From Pseudonocardiales bacterium (GTDB lineage Bacteria > Actinomycetota > Actinomycetes > Mycobacteriales > Pseudonocardiaceae): DNA of 64,000 nucleotides. The DNA is taken from positions 215,090 through 279,089 of the forward strand of contig JAFAPC010000134.1 of assembly GCA_019247305.1 (NCBI GenBank), written 5' to 3'. The position numbers and the translations under genes are program-made. Each line of letters starts with the position of its first letter. The first letter of the stretch is position 1. The notes below the pieces were generated by a model. It was not told where the DNA came from, searched no databases, and worked only from the letters and a program-made list of their open reading frames with translations. Shown one piece after another: positions 28,009 to 36,883 of the stretch.

Positions 28009-29118
28009 TCACTGCTCGATGCAGAACTCGTCGATTGGATAGCCGACGTGGCGCTGCTCAGTGGGCAGGTATCCCAGGACCCGGGTGCCTGCGGTCAGCT
28101 CGGTGACGTTGAGTACCACCCCGCCGGGACCGAGCACCCGCACGTGCCAGTCGTCCTGCACAATGAGGTTCACCCGCACCCCGGAGGGGGAAATGGCGTC
28201 AATTGCCAGCAGTGGCCTGGTTTCGATCTTCACGCGGCCCACGGTGACCATCCGGGTGCGCCCGGTCGTGTCCACTGCGAGGACCTTGCCGCCTGACCGC
28301 AGCTCGCTGAGATAGCTGGTGCGTCCTGTCGCCCCTAGCGTGTAGGAGTGCAGTGCGCCGGCGTTGACCCGGAACGGGCGGGTAGGCATGTAGGGCAGCG
28401 GGTGAGTCTCGCTGCAACTCAACATCATCCCTTGGGAGTGCGAGCCAACCAGGATGCCTTCGTCCAGCCGGAAGTGCGTGCAGGTGTCCACACAGGCCCG
28501 CTCGCCCATCCCGGCCCGGCGGATGCCGAGGACCTCCAGCTCCACGAGTTCGAGGTCGGCTGGTCGGTCGTTGGCGGCGGCCTTGAGACTCGTGGCGTCG
28601 CCCACCGCGCGGGGCGCGAGCATCACACCGTCCGAGCCGTGTTCGAGCACACCGAACACGATTTCGGCCTCTTCGACGTCCGCGACGCCGGTGATGATGC
28701 TGCCCCTCGCCTTATCGGCGGCCGCGAGTACGATTTCCAGCGGGATCTTCGTGGGGTCGCGGAACAGCAGCACGGCCCACGAGTCGGTCTGGGCTACCTG
28801 GCAGGCGAGTTCGAGGCTGTCGGCGTCAATGATCTCGACGAACCGGCCGAACTCGATGGTCGGATGCGCTGCGGCCAACGCGGCGTGCCGCTGGTATGCC
28901 TCCGGGCCGAGAATCACGATATCCGCCGGGGTGAGGTCCTCGGGTATGTCGCCGGCCCGGGGAAAGAGCACCTTCTTGGTGGTCGGCGGCAGCATCGTGA
29001 GATCGGCGATATCGGCAGAGACAATACCGTCGACCCGCTGGTGCACAGCCTCCTCGACAATGGCGTCTTTCACACCATTGGTGTCCCGGACGTCGAGCCA
29101 GCACAGTTTCATGTTCAC
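28009..29118 (-). CDS. GriH-like 3,4-AHBA synthase (DHQ synthase II family)
   Basis: A 369-residue protein of the archaeal AroB'/DHQ synthase II family. In Streptomyces griseus the homologue GriH cyclises the C7 product of GriI to 3-amino-4-hydroxybenzoate. It begins MKLCWLDVRDTNGVKDAIV and keeps GVMLAPRAVGDATSL, CTHFRLDEGILVGSHSQGM and FRVNAGALHSYTL, the conserved blocks of this family. GTG 29118 is favoured because GGAG lies 6 bases upstream; ATG 29112 is two codons later. The adjacent aldolase gene supports AHBA rather than archaeal-type shikimate synthesis. Confidence 0.9.
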   Translation of the reverse strand: MNMKLCWLDVRDTNGVKDAIVEEAVHQRVDGIVSADIADLTMLPPTTKKVLFPRAGDIPEDLTPADIVILGPEAYQRHAALAAAHPTIEFGRFVEIIDADSLELACQVAQTDSWAVLLFRDPTKIPLEIVLAAADKARGSIITGVADVEEAEIVFGVLEHGSDGVMLAPRAVGDATSLKAAANDRPADLELVELEVLGIRRAGMGERACVDTCTHFRLDEGILVGSHSQGMMLSCSETHPLPYMPTRPFRVNAGALHSYTLGATGRTSYLSELRSGGKVLAVDTTGRTRMVTVGRVKIETRPLLAIDAISPSGVRVNLIVQDDWHVRVLGPGGVVLNVTELTAGTRVLGYLPTEQRHVGYPIDEFCIEQ

Positions 29119-29165
29119 GGTCTTCTCCTCTGACATCAGATGGTTGATGCTGGGTCTGGAGTGCG

Positions 29166-29984
29166 TCAGCTGGCCGCGATCGTCAGCTGCTCGGGGATAC
29201 GAACCGGGGCCGGCTCGCCATGCACCAGGTCGGCGATCATTCGGGCGGTCGCGCCGGGATCCGCGGCCTGGAAGATATTGCGGCCCATCGCCACGCCCCT
29301 GGCTCCACCGCGCAGCGCGTCGAGGACGTATCTGCGCAGTTCGACTGGGTTGTTTAGCGGCGGACCACCAGCGACGATCACCGGGATCGGGCAGGCCCTG
29401 GTGATGTCGGCCATGGCAGCCACCGAACCGACGTGCACGGTCTTGACGATGTCCGCGCCGAGGTCGGCGGCCAGCGTCACGGCGTGCGCGACGAGGTCGG
29501 GGTCCTGTGGGTTGGCAATATGCGGACCGCGCGGGTACACCATCGCCAGCAGCGGCACGTTCCATTGCTCGCAGGCTTCGGACACCGCGGCAAAGTCGGA
29601 GATCTGGCGTGCCTCGTCCAGCGAGCCTAAGTTGACGTGCACGCTCACCGCGTCCGCGCCCAGTCGCAACGACTCCTCAACGTTAGCGACCAGGTACTTG
29701 GCGTGCGGGTCCGAGGCATGCACTGTGCTTGCAGACAGATGCACAATCAGCGAGGTCTCGGTGAACCAGGCGTGGTCCACGTATCGAAGACTGCCCTTGT
29801 GCAGCACGATGGCGTCCACCCCGTTGCGGGCGAGTTGGCCGACCAGCTGGTTGAGTGCTGCCCCTGCGGTGATCGGTCCTGTCGTGATCGAGTGATCCAG
29901 GGGCACCACGAGCATCCGCTGGCCGCCGTGCGGATACAGACGCCGCAGTCGAACCTGACGAGCGAACGAGTAGTTGATCAACAT
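29166..29984 (-). CDS. GriI-like class I aldolase (AHBA C7 precursor synthesis)
   Basis: A 272-residue DhnA-type class I aldolase. GriI homologues join aspartate 4-semialdehyde and dihydroxyacetone phosphate to the C7 precursor of 3,4-AHBA; archaeal relatives make ADH for shikimate. Signatures are VPLDHSITTGP near residue 30, VHVNLGSLDEARQ, the Schiff-base Lys in GADIVKTVHVG and VIVAGGPPLN near residue 205. Start ATG 29984 has GAGAG adjacent and a purine-rich AAGACTGAGAG leader. It is 47 bases upstream of the GriH-like gene and 54 bases after aspartate kinase, all on one strand. Confidence 0.92.
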   Translation of the reverse strand: MLINYSFARQVRLRRLYPHGGQRMLVVPLDHSITTGPITAGAALNQLVGQLARNGVDAIVLHKGSLRYVDHAWFTETSLIVHLSASTVHASDPHAKYLVANVEESLRLGADAVSVHVNLGSLDEARQISDFAAVSEACEQWNVPLLAMVYPRGPHIANPQDPDLVAHAVTLAADLGADIVKTVHVGSVAAMADITRACPIPVIVAGGPPLNNPVELRRYVLDALRGGARGVAMGRNIFQAADPGATARMIADLVHGEPAPVRIPEQLTIAAS

Positions 29985-30038
29985 CTCTCAGTCTTTCTGT
30001 GTCTCAGCTTTCCTGTGGTTTCGCGCTCGAACGCACCG

Positions 30039-31394
30039 TCATGCCGATGCTGCCGAGATCGGGTCAAGGTCGTCGAAGTTGAGCTCAAACTCGTTGTGCA
30101 GTAATTGCACGGCACTTGCGACGCGATCCAAAGGGATAACGACAGATGTGCGGATCTGCGAGGTCGACAACCAGCTGACTGGAATGCCAGCCCGGGCGAG
30201 CGCGGAAAGCATCCTGACTGTGTACTCAGGGTGGTTGAGCAGGCCCATGCCGATCAAAGAGAGCTTTCCCACATTTTTGTATACGTGAATGGTTGCACCG
30301 AGGTCAGCCAGTGCTTCCCGAATCACAGAAGACACTTCTTCGCCGTCTTTTCTGGGCACCGTAAACCCTATCGTCAACTCATCGTCATGTAGGTCCGATC
30401 GGGCCATGAGATCCACTGAAAATGCGTGCGCCGAGAGTATCCCAAGAATATCAACAGTGAGGTCGGTGCTGCACGGTTTGCACCGTATTAGTATGCGGGC
30501 GACATCGAAATCATGCGCAATCGCCATCACTACGCCTTGGGTCTCGAAAGATACTCGATCGCTCACCGCAGGGATGATGGTTCTCGATCCGGTCGACGCA
30601 CTTTCTTCCGATTTTCGCACGTGCACCTCGATACGGTTTCTCGCGGCGAGCTCGACAGCCCTCGGATGCAGGACCTTGGCCCCGGCGAAGGACATCTCCG
30701 CCATCACGGCGACGTCCACGGTGGAGAGAATTCGCGCATCCGCGACAACGCGAGGATCTGCGGTAGAGACGCCAGGGACGTCGGTGCAGATCTCACAGGA
30801 AGCGGTGCGCAGCGCAGCGGCGAGTGCCACCGCTGTGGTGTCCGAACCACCCCGCCCCAGGGTCACGACATCGCCCGTGTCGTCAATACCCTGGAAACCC
30901 GCCACCACGGCGACTTTGCCGTCGGCGAGGACCCGGCGCAGACGCCGCGTGTCGATGTCTGCGATCACTCCTGATCCGTGCCTACCAGCCGCCTGAATAC
31001 CAGCTTGCGCCCCGGTGAGCGAGACCGCGGGAACACCGAGGTCTTGTAGGGCGATAGCGAGCAGTGCGGCCGATGCGCTTTCGCCTGTGGCGAGGAGTTG
31101 GTCGGTCTCTCGTCCGGTACGTTCCCGGCCGGCTACGTCGGCGAGCTGGAGAAGTTCGTCGGTCGTCCGGCCGCGCGCCGATACCACGACGACGGTGGAC
31201 CTTCCAGATCTGTATGTTTGCGCCACCGCTCGGGCTACCTGGCGCATCTGATCAACGGTGGCGAGGGAACTGCCGCCGTATTTCTGCACCACGATCTCGG
31301 GTACGCCGTGATTCGTGGCGGGAACCGAGCCGACCTTTGGGTTACTTCGGGACTCCTGCCGTCTGGCGACGACCCACCGGCTCGTTCGAGTCAC
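30039..31394 (-). CDS. Aspartate kinase (cluster-dedicated copy)
   Basis: A 451-residue aspartokinase. The kinase domain has VQKYGGSSLA near residue 35, TLGRGGSDTTAVALAAAL and CTDVPGVSTADPR. Two ACT domains form the C-terminal ~150 residues, so feedback control is possible. It makes aspartyl phosphate on the way to aspartate semialdehyde, the amino-acid substrate of the GriI-like enzyme. Semialdehyde dehydrogenase is not in the cluster and must come from primary metabolism. The GTG at 31394 adds ~30 poorly conserved residues; no better start with a good ribosome-binding site was found. It is the first gene of the minus-strand operon. Confidence 0.9.
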   Translation of the reverse strand: MTRTSRWVVARRQESRSNPKVGSVPATNHGVPEIVVQKYGGSSLATVDQMRQVARAVAQTYRSGRSTVVVVSARGRTTDELLQLADVAGRERTGRETDQLLATGESASAALLAIALQDLGVPAVSLTGAQAGIQAAGRHGSGVIADIDTRRLRRVLADGKVAVVAGFQGIDDTGDVVTLGRGGSDTTAVALAAALRTASCEICTDVPGVSTADPRVVADARILSTVDVAVMAEMSFAGAKVLHPRAVELAARNRIEVHVRKSEESASTGSRTIIPAVSDRVSFETQGVVMAIAHDFDVARILIRCKPCSTDLTVDILGILSAHAFSVDLMARSDLHDDELTIGFTVPRKDGEEVSSVIREALADLGATIHVYKNVGKLSLIGMGLLNHPEYTVRMLSALARAGIPVSWLSTSQIRTSVVIPLDRVASAVQLLHNEFELNFDDLDPISAASA

Positions 31395-31565
31395 GTCATT
31401 ACCCCCTGTTCCTCATTACTTCGTGCCGTTGCCGTTGCTAGTGCGTGCCCCCAGGTTGTGCTGCCGCCAGGGAGGCGGGCATCACGGGTTCACGGGATCG
31501 TGGGTGTCGTCCTCACTCGGACCGACAGCACAGGGGGCAACCGACCACAAAAAGTACTATATACA

Positions 31566-31595
31566 ACGTACACTTCACCCGATCGAGGTGTACGT
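31566..31595. promoter_or_regulatory. Inverted repeat in the divergent promoter region of the LAL regulator
   Basis: Perfect 8-bp arms ACGTACAC (31566-31573) and GTGTACGT (31588-31595) are separated by 14 bases, just upstream of the LuxR-type gene and within the region shared with the aspartate kinase operon. An AT-rich TACTATATAC stretch lies directly before it and could include a -10 element. This is a plausible operator for the LAL protein or another cluster regulator. Confidence 0.5.
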
Positions 31596-31617
31596 CTTCG
31601 GGGAAGCAGTACCTCTT

Positions 31618-34464
31618 ATGAGGGTGAGCTACCAAGTGGAGTCCAACGTGTCCACCGCTGTTGAACTACTGGTAGGGCGCGACGAGGTACTGAGTGATCT
31701 CCAGGTTGCGCTCGCCCGCACCGCCACTGGTGTCGGTGGCTGCATTGTTCTGGAAGGTCCGACCGGGATCGGCAAGAGCCGGCTGCTCGAGTCGGTGGCC
31801 GCCGAGGCGGGCTTGCGGGGCCTGTCGGTGGCTACCGGTCAGGCCGTCGAGCTCGATCTGGGCACGCCGTTGGCGAGCTTGCTACGCGTGCTACGCAGCC
31901 TCGGCCCAGAACTAGCCGCTGACACCGCGGTGGACATCACGGCCAGCGGGCTGCGGCAGATGGATCAGCTGCGCGCGGCGTTGGAGGACTACGTCCGTCA
32001 TCGTCAGCTTGTCGTCCTGGTCGATGACGCGCACTTGGCCGACGAGCTGACCGCGCTCGTCCTGCGGATTCTCGTCCCGGCGTTGTCTTCGCTGCCGGTG
32101 TTGTGGGTGCTAGCGCGCCGTCCCGGCCCGGTACGGGGGGCCGCGCAGACCATGCAGGAGACGATCGACTGGTTGCTTGGCGAGGGAGCGCGGCGGGTGC
32201 TTCTAGATCCCCTGAAGGACGAGGCCGTAGCCGTGCTCTGCGCGAATACGCTCGGCGTGGCGCCCGATCGGACAGTGCTATCGCTGGCCGCCCGCTGCGA
32301 GGGAAACCCGTTCCTGCTCCGGGAGCTGCTCACCGCGCTCCGCGAGACGGGTCAACTACGAGTTGATGGCGAACGCGCGACAGTGGTGGAAACAATAGGG
32401 GTGGAAGCCGACCTGCCCTCGGACTTCCTGTCCGCAGTGCACCGGCAGCTCATCGGTCTGTCCGACCCGGTACGCCGACTGCTCGACGCCGGTGCAGTAC
32501 TCGGCCGCCCGTTCACGTTGCACGAAGCTGCGGGGTTGCTCGGGTGCCGCGCGGTGGACCTGATTCTCCCCGCCACCGACGCAGTCGCATGCGAGCTACT
32601 AGTAGACCGAGAGAACGAACTGACGTTCCGGCACGAGCTTATCCGGGATGCCTGCTACGATGCGCTGCCTGCTCCAGTGCGTCTGGCCTTGCACCGGGAG
32701 GCGGCCACCGTAGTACAGCACGAAGGCCGATCCGCGATGGAGGTCGCCGAGCACCTCGTGCGGTGTGGGCAGCCGGGCAACGATCGGGCCAAAGACGTGC
32801 TGCAGCAGGCAGTGGCCGAGCTCGTACCCACCGCGCCAGGTACCGCAGCCGATCTCACGCTACGGATGCTGGCGCTGTTCGACGAGCACGACCCGAGCCG
32901 GCCCCAGCTCGTCGCTGACGCAGTGCGCTTGCTCGCCGCCGCAGGCCGGGTGGAACAAGCCAGGACGCTAGGTACCCAAGCGTTGCGCTCTGGGCTGGAC
33001 GCACCGTCCGAGGCTGCCCTGATGCTCGGGCTCTCCGAGGCGTTAAAGCACGCCGGACACAACAGCTCCGTTATCGAGTACACGGGCCGAGCGTTGGCGA
33101 GAGAAGGAGTGCCGGACTCAGCTCGGGCGCAGCTGCTCGCCATTCGAGCACATGCGCTGTGGGCCTTGGCGGACTTCTCCGGCGCACAACGCTCCGGCAC
33201 CGAGGCAGTCGAGGTGGGTGCCCACACCGGGCAGTGTGCTGCCGTCGTCTTCGGGACTGCTGCATGCAGCGCAGTCTGTTGGACGGCTGGTGCGCTGGAC
33301 GACGCGGTCCGCCAGGCGCGGGACGCCGTGCGCACCGCCGACACCGCCGGCGGTGAGGCCGCCCAGCGCCACCCCCGGCTATGGCTTGGTCGGGCGCTGA
33401 CCGCGACAGACCAGTTCGCCGAGGCCGATGCAGTCTACGAGATGGGTCAGCGGGAAGCGGATCAGCTCGAGACCGCGTGGTCGTGGCCAATATGGCACTA
33501 CTTCCGGGCCGAACTGCACCTGGCCGCAGGCCGTCTCGACGATGCGAACGCGGAGGCGGAGGCGGGTGTGCGGGTCTCGGAGCAGTTCGCGACGCGTGCC
33601 GTCATCGTCCCGCTGCTGGCCCTGCTCAGCCAGCTGGCGCTGCAGCGCGACGACGTACCCACAGCCCGCGAGCAGTTACGCAGGGCGCAAGCGCTGCGCT
33701 CTGCAGGGAGTGAGGGGGGAGATCTGGATCTAGCCTGGCGAATCGCGCTCCTAGCCGATGCCCAGGGCGAGCCCGCGGCCGCGGTGAACGCACTCACCGA
33801 GATCTACGACGGGTTTCCGCACCGGCTGCAGATCCTCGTGCAGGACCCGCTGGCCGGCGCTCAACTAGTCCGGATCGCTCGGCGTGCCGGAGCCGAAGCA
33901 CAAGCCAAGGCTGCCGCGTCAGCGACGCGATTACTAGCGCAGCGCAATCCCTCGGTGGACTCGCTGGTTGGCGCTGCAGCGCATGCGGAGGGATTGCTGC
34001 GAGGCGATCTTGCGGCTCTGCGCCGCGCAGTGCATGCCTACCGTTTGAGTCCCCGGATGCTGGCCAAAGCCACCGTGCTCGAGGACACGGCGTGGGCCGA
34101 ACACCACGCGGGCCATCACAGGGTCGCGGTCAAGCTGCTGCGAACAGCGCTCGGGCACTACCAATCCTGCGGGGCGCATCGAGACGTCAGCCGAGTGACC
34201 AGGCGGCTGCACCGCCTCGGGGCGCGCCACGAGCCGGTCAAGGATGCCCCGGTGCAAAGCCCCTGGGACACGTTGACCAAATCGGAGCTACGGGTTGTGC
34301 GTCTGATAGCCCAAGGGTTGACCAATCGTGAAACCGCGTCCCGGCTATTTCTCTCCCCGCATACGGTGGACAGCCACCTCCGGCATAGCTTCACCAAGCT
34401 GGGGGTGAACAGTCGGGTGGAACTCACCAGGCACGTGCTGACCCATGATCGTGACGCGGACTGA
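31618..34464 (+). CDS. LAL-family LuxR transcriptional activator
   Basis: A 948-residue large ATP-binding LuxR regulator. Residues 47-54 are the Walker A loop (GPTGIGKS), and a Walker B-like LVVLVDDAHLAD lies near residue 135. A long TPR-like helical middle follows, with a C-terminal LuxR helix-turn-helix (LTKSELRVVRLIAQGLTNRE, then LFLSPHTVDSHL). Such proteins are typical pathway-specific activators of actinomycete biosynthetic clusters. ATG 31618 is chosen because GGGGAAG lies upstream and the ATPase domain begins soon after; the open frame extends farther 5' without a domain. It is divergent from the AHBA operon and is followed by the exporter gene after 38 bases. Confidence 0.9.
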   Translation: MRVSYQVESNVSTAVELLVGRDEVLSDLQVALARTATGVGGCIVLEGPTGIGKSRLLESVAAEAGLRGLSVATGQAVELDLGTPLASLLRVLRSLGPELAADTAVDITASGLRQMDQLRAALEDYVRHRQLVVLVDDAHLADELTALVLRILVPALSSLPVLWVLARRPGPVRGAAQTMQETIDWLLGEGARRVLLDPLKDEAVAVLCANTLGVAPDRTVLSLAARCEGNPFLLRELLTALRETGQLRVDGERATVVETIGVEADLPSDFLSAVHRQLIGLSDPVRRLLDAGAVLGRPFTLHEAAGLLGCRAVDLILPATDAVACELLVDRENELTFRHELIRDACYDALPAPVRLALHREAATVVQHEGRSAMEVAEHLVRCGQPGNDRAKDVLQQAVAELVPTAPGTAADLTLRMLALFDEHDPSRPQLVADAVRLLAAAGRVEQARTLGTQALRSGLDAPSEAALMLGLSEALKHAGHNSSVIEYTGRALAREGVPDSARAQLLAIRAHALWALADFSGAQRSGTEAVEVGAHTGQCAAVVFGTAACSAVCWTAGALDDAVRQARDAVRTADTAGGEAAQRHPRLWLGRALTATDQFAEADAVYEMGQREADQLETAWSWPIWHYFRAELHLAAGRLDDANAEAEAGVRVSEQFATRAVIVPLLALLSQLALQRDDVPTAREQLRRAQALRSAGSEGGDLDLAWRIALLADAQGEPAAAVNALTEIYDGFPHRLQILVQDPLAGAQLVRIARRAGAEAQAKAAASATRLLAQRNPSVDSLVGAAAHAEGLLRGDLAALRRAVHAYRLSPRMLAKATVLEDTAWAEHHAGHHRVAVKLLRTALGHYQSCGAHRDVSRVTRRLHRLGARHEPVKDAPVQSPWDTLTKSELRVVRLIAQGLTNRETASRLFLSPHTVDSHLRHSFTKLGVNSRVELTRHVLTHDRDAD

Positions 34465-34502
34465 TCAGTGCAAATGGCTGCACGGCTAACCGGTAGGAAG
34501 AC

Positions 34503-35756
34503 ATGAATGCCACCACCCAGGCGCACCTACCAATCCAGCGAGCTGGTATACCGCGTACGGTATGGGTTCTCGGCACCACTGTCTTCTGTATCGGCACCAC
34601 CGAGGTCATGGTCGCGGGGCTGCTGCCCGCGTTGTCCCGCGAGTTCGAGGTGTCGATCTCCACAGCCGGGTTACTGATCTCTGGATTCGCGCTCGGGGTG
34701 ACCATCGGAGGTCCGGTGCTCACGGCGGCGTTCTTGCGCGCCGTGCGGAAGATCGCTTTAGTTATCCTCCTCCTGGTGTTCATCACCGGACAAGTACTGA
34801 GCGCTCTCGCTCAGAGTTACTCAGTGCTGATGGGATCTCGGATCTTGTCCTCGCTCGCCATGGGTGCCTTCTTTGGGATCGGTGCTGCCCTCGCTGTCGA
34901 GGTTGCCGGGCCCGCAGCGAGAGCGAAGGCGATGGCCGTGATGTTCGGCGGGCTGACCATCGCCAACGTCTTCGGTCTTCCCGCGGCCGTGCTCCTCGAA
35001 CAGCAGTTCAGTTGGCGCGTGAGCTTCTGGGCGATCGCCATCCTCGGCACCGTATGTCTGATCGGCCTGTTGCGTTACGTGCCCCGTGGCCCACGACCGT
35101 CGGGCAATCTCCGCACCGAGGTGTCCGTGTTCCGCAACGGTCGGGTCTGGGTGGCCTTGGGAATCAACGCCCTCGGGCAGGCCGCGATTTTCTGCACGTT
35201 CAGCTACCTGTCGCCGCTGTTCACCAACGTCAGCGGCTTCGCCGCGACGACGGTCCCGCTATTGTTGCTGCTGTTCGGGGTGGGGTGCCTAATCGGTATC
35301 ACCATGGGTGGGAAGTATGCCGACCGGTACCCGCTGGGCAATCTCTACATCGGCATCGCCATGCTCGTGGTCATCCTGGCGACCCTCAGTGTCACGGCCA
35401 GCAGTAAGACCACCACGGCGATCGCAGTATTCCTGTTCGGCGTGGCAGCATTCGGCATCAACCCGGCACTGGGCACCCGGGTCATGCGCGAATCTGGCGA
35501 TGCTCCGCTCGCCGCCAGCGTCAATACCTCGTCGTTCAATGTCGGCAACACCATCGGCCCCTGGGTCGGTGGTCTCGGTCTCAGCGCTGATCTCGGCTAC
35601 ACCTCACCGGCCTGGCTCGGCTCCATTCTCGCGGCGACTTGTCTCGCATTGGTTTTTGCCGTCGCGACGTTCAGTGGTCGGCCTCCATTGCCGCAGCACG
35701 ACAGTGCGGCGCAGGTGGCTCAGTCGCCCTCGCCACCCTTGGGCAGGGAATCGTAG
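34503..35756 (+). CDS. MFS transporter (AraJ/Cmx-type exporter)
   Basis: A 417-residue, about 12-helix major facilitator protein. Visible segments are TTVFCIGTTEVMVAGLLPAL, the loop-2 region AFLRAVRKIAL, the SRILSSLAMGAFFGIGAAL helix and GWRVSFW-like SWRVSFWAIAIL. It most resembles chloramphenicol/arabinose-type efflux proteins. ATG 34503 has AGGAAG 2-3 bases upstream. It directly follows the LAL gene on the same strand, so it is probably co-transcribed and exports the cluster product or gives self-resistance. Its 3' end overlaps the convergent DUF3039 gene by 37 bases. Confidence 0.9.
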   Translation: MNATTQAHLPIQRAGIPRTVWVLGTTVFCIGTTEVMVAGLLPALSREFEVSISTAGLLISGFALGVTIGGPVLTAAFLRAVRKIALVILLLVFITGQVLSALAQSYSVLMGSRILSSLAMGAFFGIGAALAVEVAGPAARAKAMAVMFGGLTIANVFGLPAAVLLEQQFSWRVSFWAIAILGTVCLIGLLRYVPRGPRPSGNLRTEVSVFRNGRVWVALGINALGQAAIFCTFSYLSPLFTNVSGFAATTVPLLLLLFGVGCLIGITMGGKYADRYPLGNLYIGIAMLVVILATLSVTASSKTTTAIAVFLFGVAAFGINPALGTRVMRESGDAPLAASVNTSSFNVGNTIGPWVGGLGLSADLGYTSPAWLGSILAATCLALVFAVATFSGRPPLPQHDSAAQVAQSPSPPLGRES

Positions 35757-35977
35757 ATCTCCTTGCACTCCGGGCAGACCGGTGAACCCGGCTTGGGCGC
35801 GCGCGTCACCGGGAACACCTCGCCGCACAGGGCCACCACTGCCGACCCCATCACCGCGCTCTCGGCGATCTTGTCTTTGCGCACGTAGTGGAACATCTTG
35901 GGCGTGTCGTCGCCGGTGGTGTCGGTCCCCTCGGGACGAGTATCGACGTCGGGCCGGGTTTGGGTCAGCGTGCTCAT
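35720..35977 (-). CDS. DUF3039 domain protein
   Basis: An 85-residue actinobacterial protein with the typical RPDVDTRP start, a YVRKDKI block and a C-terminal Cys pair (VCPECKEIYDSLP, plus ALCGEVFPV) that may bind zinc. Its function is unknown. It is part of the conserved sigB neighbourhood (compare Rv2708c near sigB in M. tuberculosis). ATG 35977 gives the usual N-terminus; ATG 35986 is three codons upstream. Confidence 0.9.
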   Translation of the reverse strand: MSTLTQTRPDVDTRPEGTDTTGDDTPKMFHYVRKDKIAESAVMGSAVVALCGEVFPVTRAPKPGSPVCPECKEIYDSLPKGGEGD

Positions 35978-35998
35978 AGCGTCCATGATGCCGCAGCG

Positions 35999-36883
35999 TT
36001 AGTCGGCGTGGATAACCGTGCCCACGGGCTCGCCCCGCAGGGCCTTGCTGATGGTGCCGGGAGTGAGTCCGTTGATGACCTGGATGTGCTTGTGGTGTTT
36101 GGCGTGCGCCATGAGGTGCAGGACCAGGGGGTCGATGGGGAGAGCGTCAAAGCCACCGGCCAGGAGCTCGGCGGCGCTCGCTCGGGGGATGAGTTCGGGC
36201 GGGCCGCCATTGGTTGTTGCGGGGTCACTGGTGAACACGCCGTCAACGTCTTTGATGTAGATGAGTCGGGCGGCGCCGTAGGCATCGGCCAGGAGGAAGG
36301 CACCGGCGTCAGTGCGATGCGGTGGGATCTTGCCTACCTCAGGGGGAAGCTCGTAGAGGCCATAGGGTGGGTAGCCGTTGGACACCACGGCCCGGCTGGC
36401 CATGAGGTGCACGGCGAGCTGGTGGGCGACCGCGGCGTGCGGAAGGTAGGACACGCCCTGCTCGGCCAGCAGCGCGGCGATGAGGTGCCCGTTTTGCTCC
36501 GCCTCGGCGGCAGCCAGCGCGGCCAGCACACCCGTGGGCAGACCGAGGTCAAGCCCGACCCCCAGGACGTGGCGGCTGCGGATGCCCCCTCCGGTGAGGA
36601 TCAGCATCCGATGCTCCGGCAGCGCCGCTCGCAGCTCCGCCACGACCGCGCTGACCGCCTCAGGGCCTTTGTCCATGATCGAGCGCCCGCCGATCACGAT
36701 GACGGTCAGCCACGGCAACAGCGGGATCACCGGGCGATCGATGGGTTGAAGGAGCTCGCGGTCGAGCAAGGTCTGGCGCATGAACGCCGACGGCACGTCC
36801 TTGGTCGCAAAGGAGGACCCAAGATGTGGGGAAAGAGCGGTAGTCACGGTGTTCTCCACGGTAGCTGGCGAGGTGGCGCTCAC
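35999..36883 (-). CDS. Molybdenum storage protein alpha-like subunit (MosA homologue)
   Basis: A 294-residue amino-acid-kinase-fold protein that follows Azotobacter MosA along its length: ARQTL-like MRQTLLDRELLQP, PWLTVIVIGGRSIMDKG, LPEHRMLILTGGGIRSRHV, EAEQNGHLIAALLAEQGVSY, IPPHRTDAGAFLLADAYGAA and QVINGLTPGTISKALRGEPV. MoSto is an ATP-dependent hexamer that packs polymolybdate. The His-rich loop recalled in Azotobacter (PPYHHHEF) reads PPYGLYEL here, so cluster chemistry may differ. The GTG start overlaps the stop of the beta-like gene. No other molybdenum gene is in the window. Confidence 0.85.
   Translation of the reverse strand: MSATSPATVENTVTTALSPHLGSSFATKDVPSAFMRQTLLDRELLQPIDRPVIPLLPWLTVIVIGGRSIMDKGPEAVSAVVAELRAALPEHRMLILTGGGIRSRHVLGVGLDLGLPTGVLAALAAAEAEQNGHLIAALLAEQGVSYLPHAAVAHQLAVHLMASRAVVSNGYPPYGLYELPPEVGKIPPHRTDAGAFLLADAYGAARLIYIKDVDGVFTSDPATTNGGPPELIPRASAAELLAGGFDALPIDPLVLHLMAHAKHHKHIQVINGLTPGTISKALRGEPVGTVIHAD

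Noticed and set aside
28009..29565. Longer 518-residue version of the GriH-like protein
   Set aside because: The extra N-terminal part overlaps the GriI-like gene in another frame and is low-complexity.
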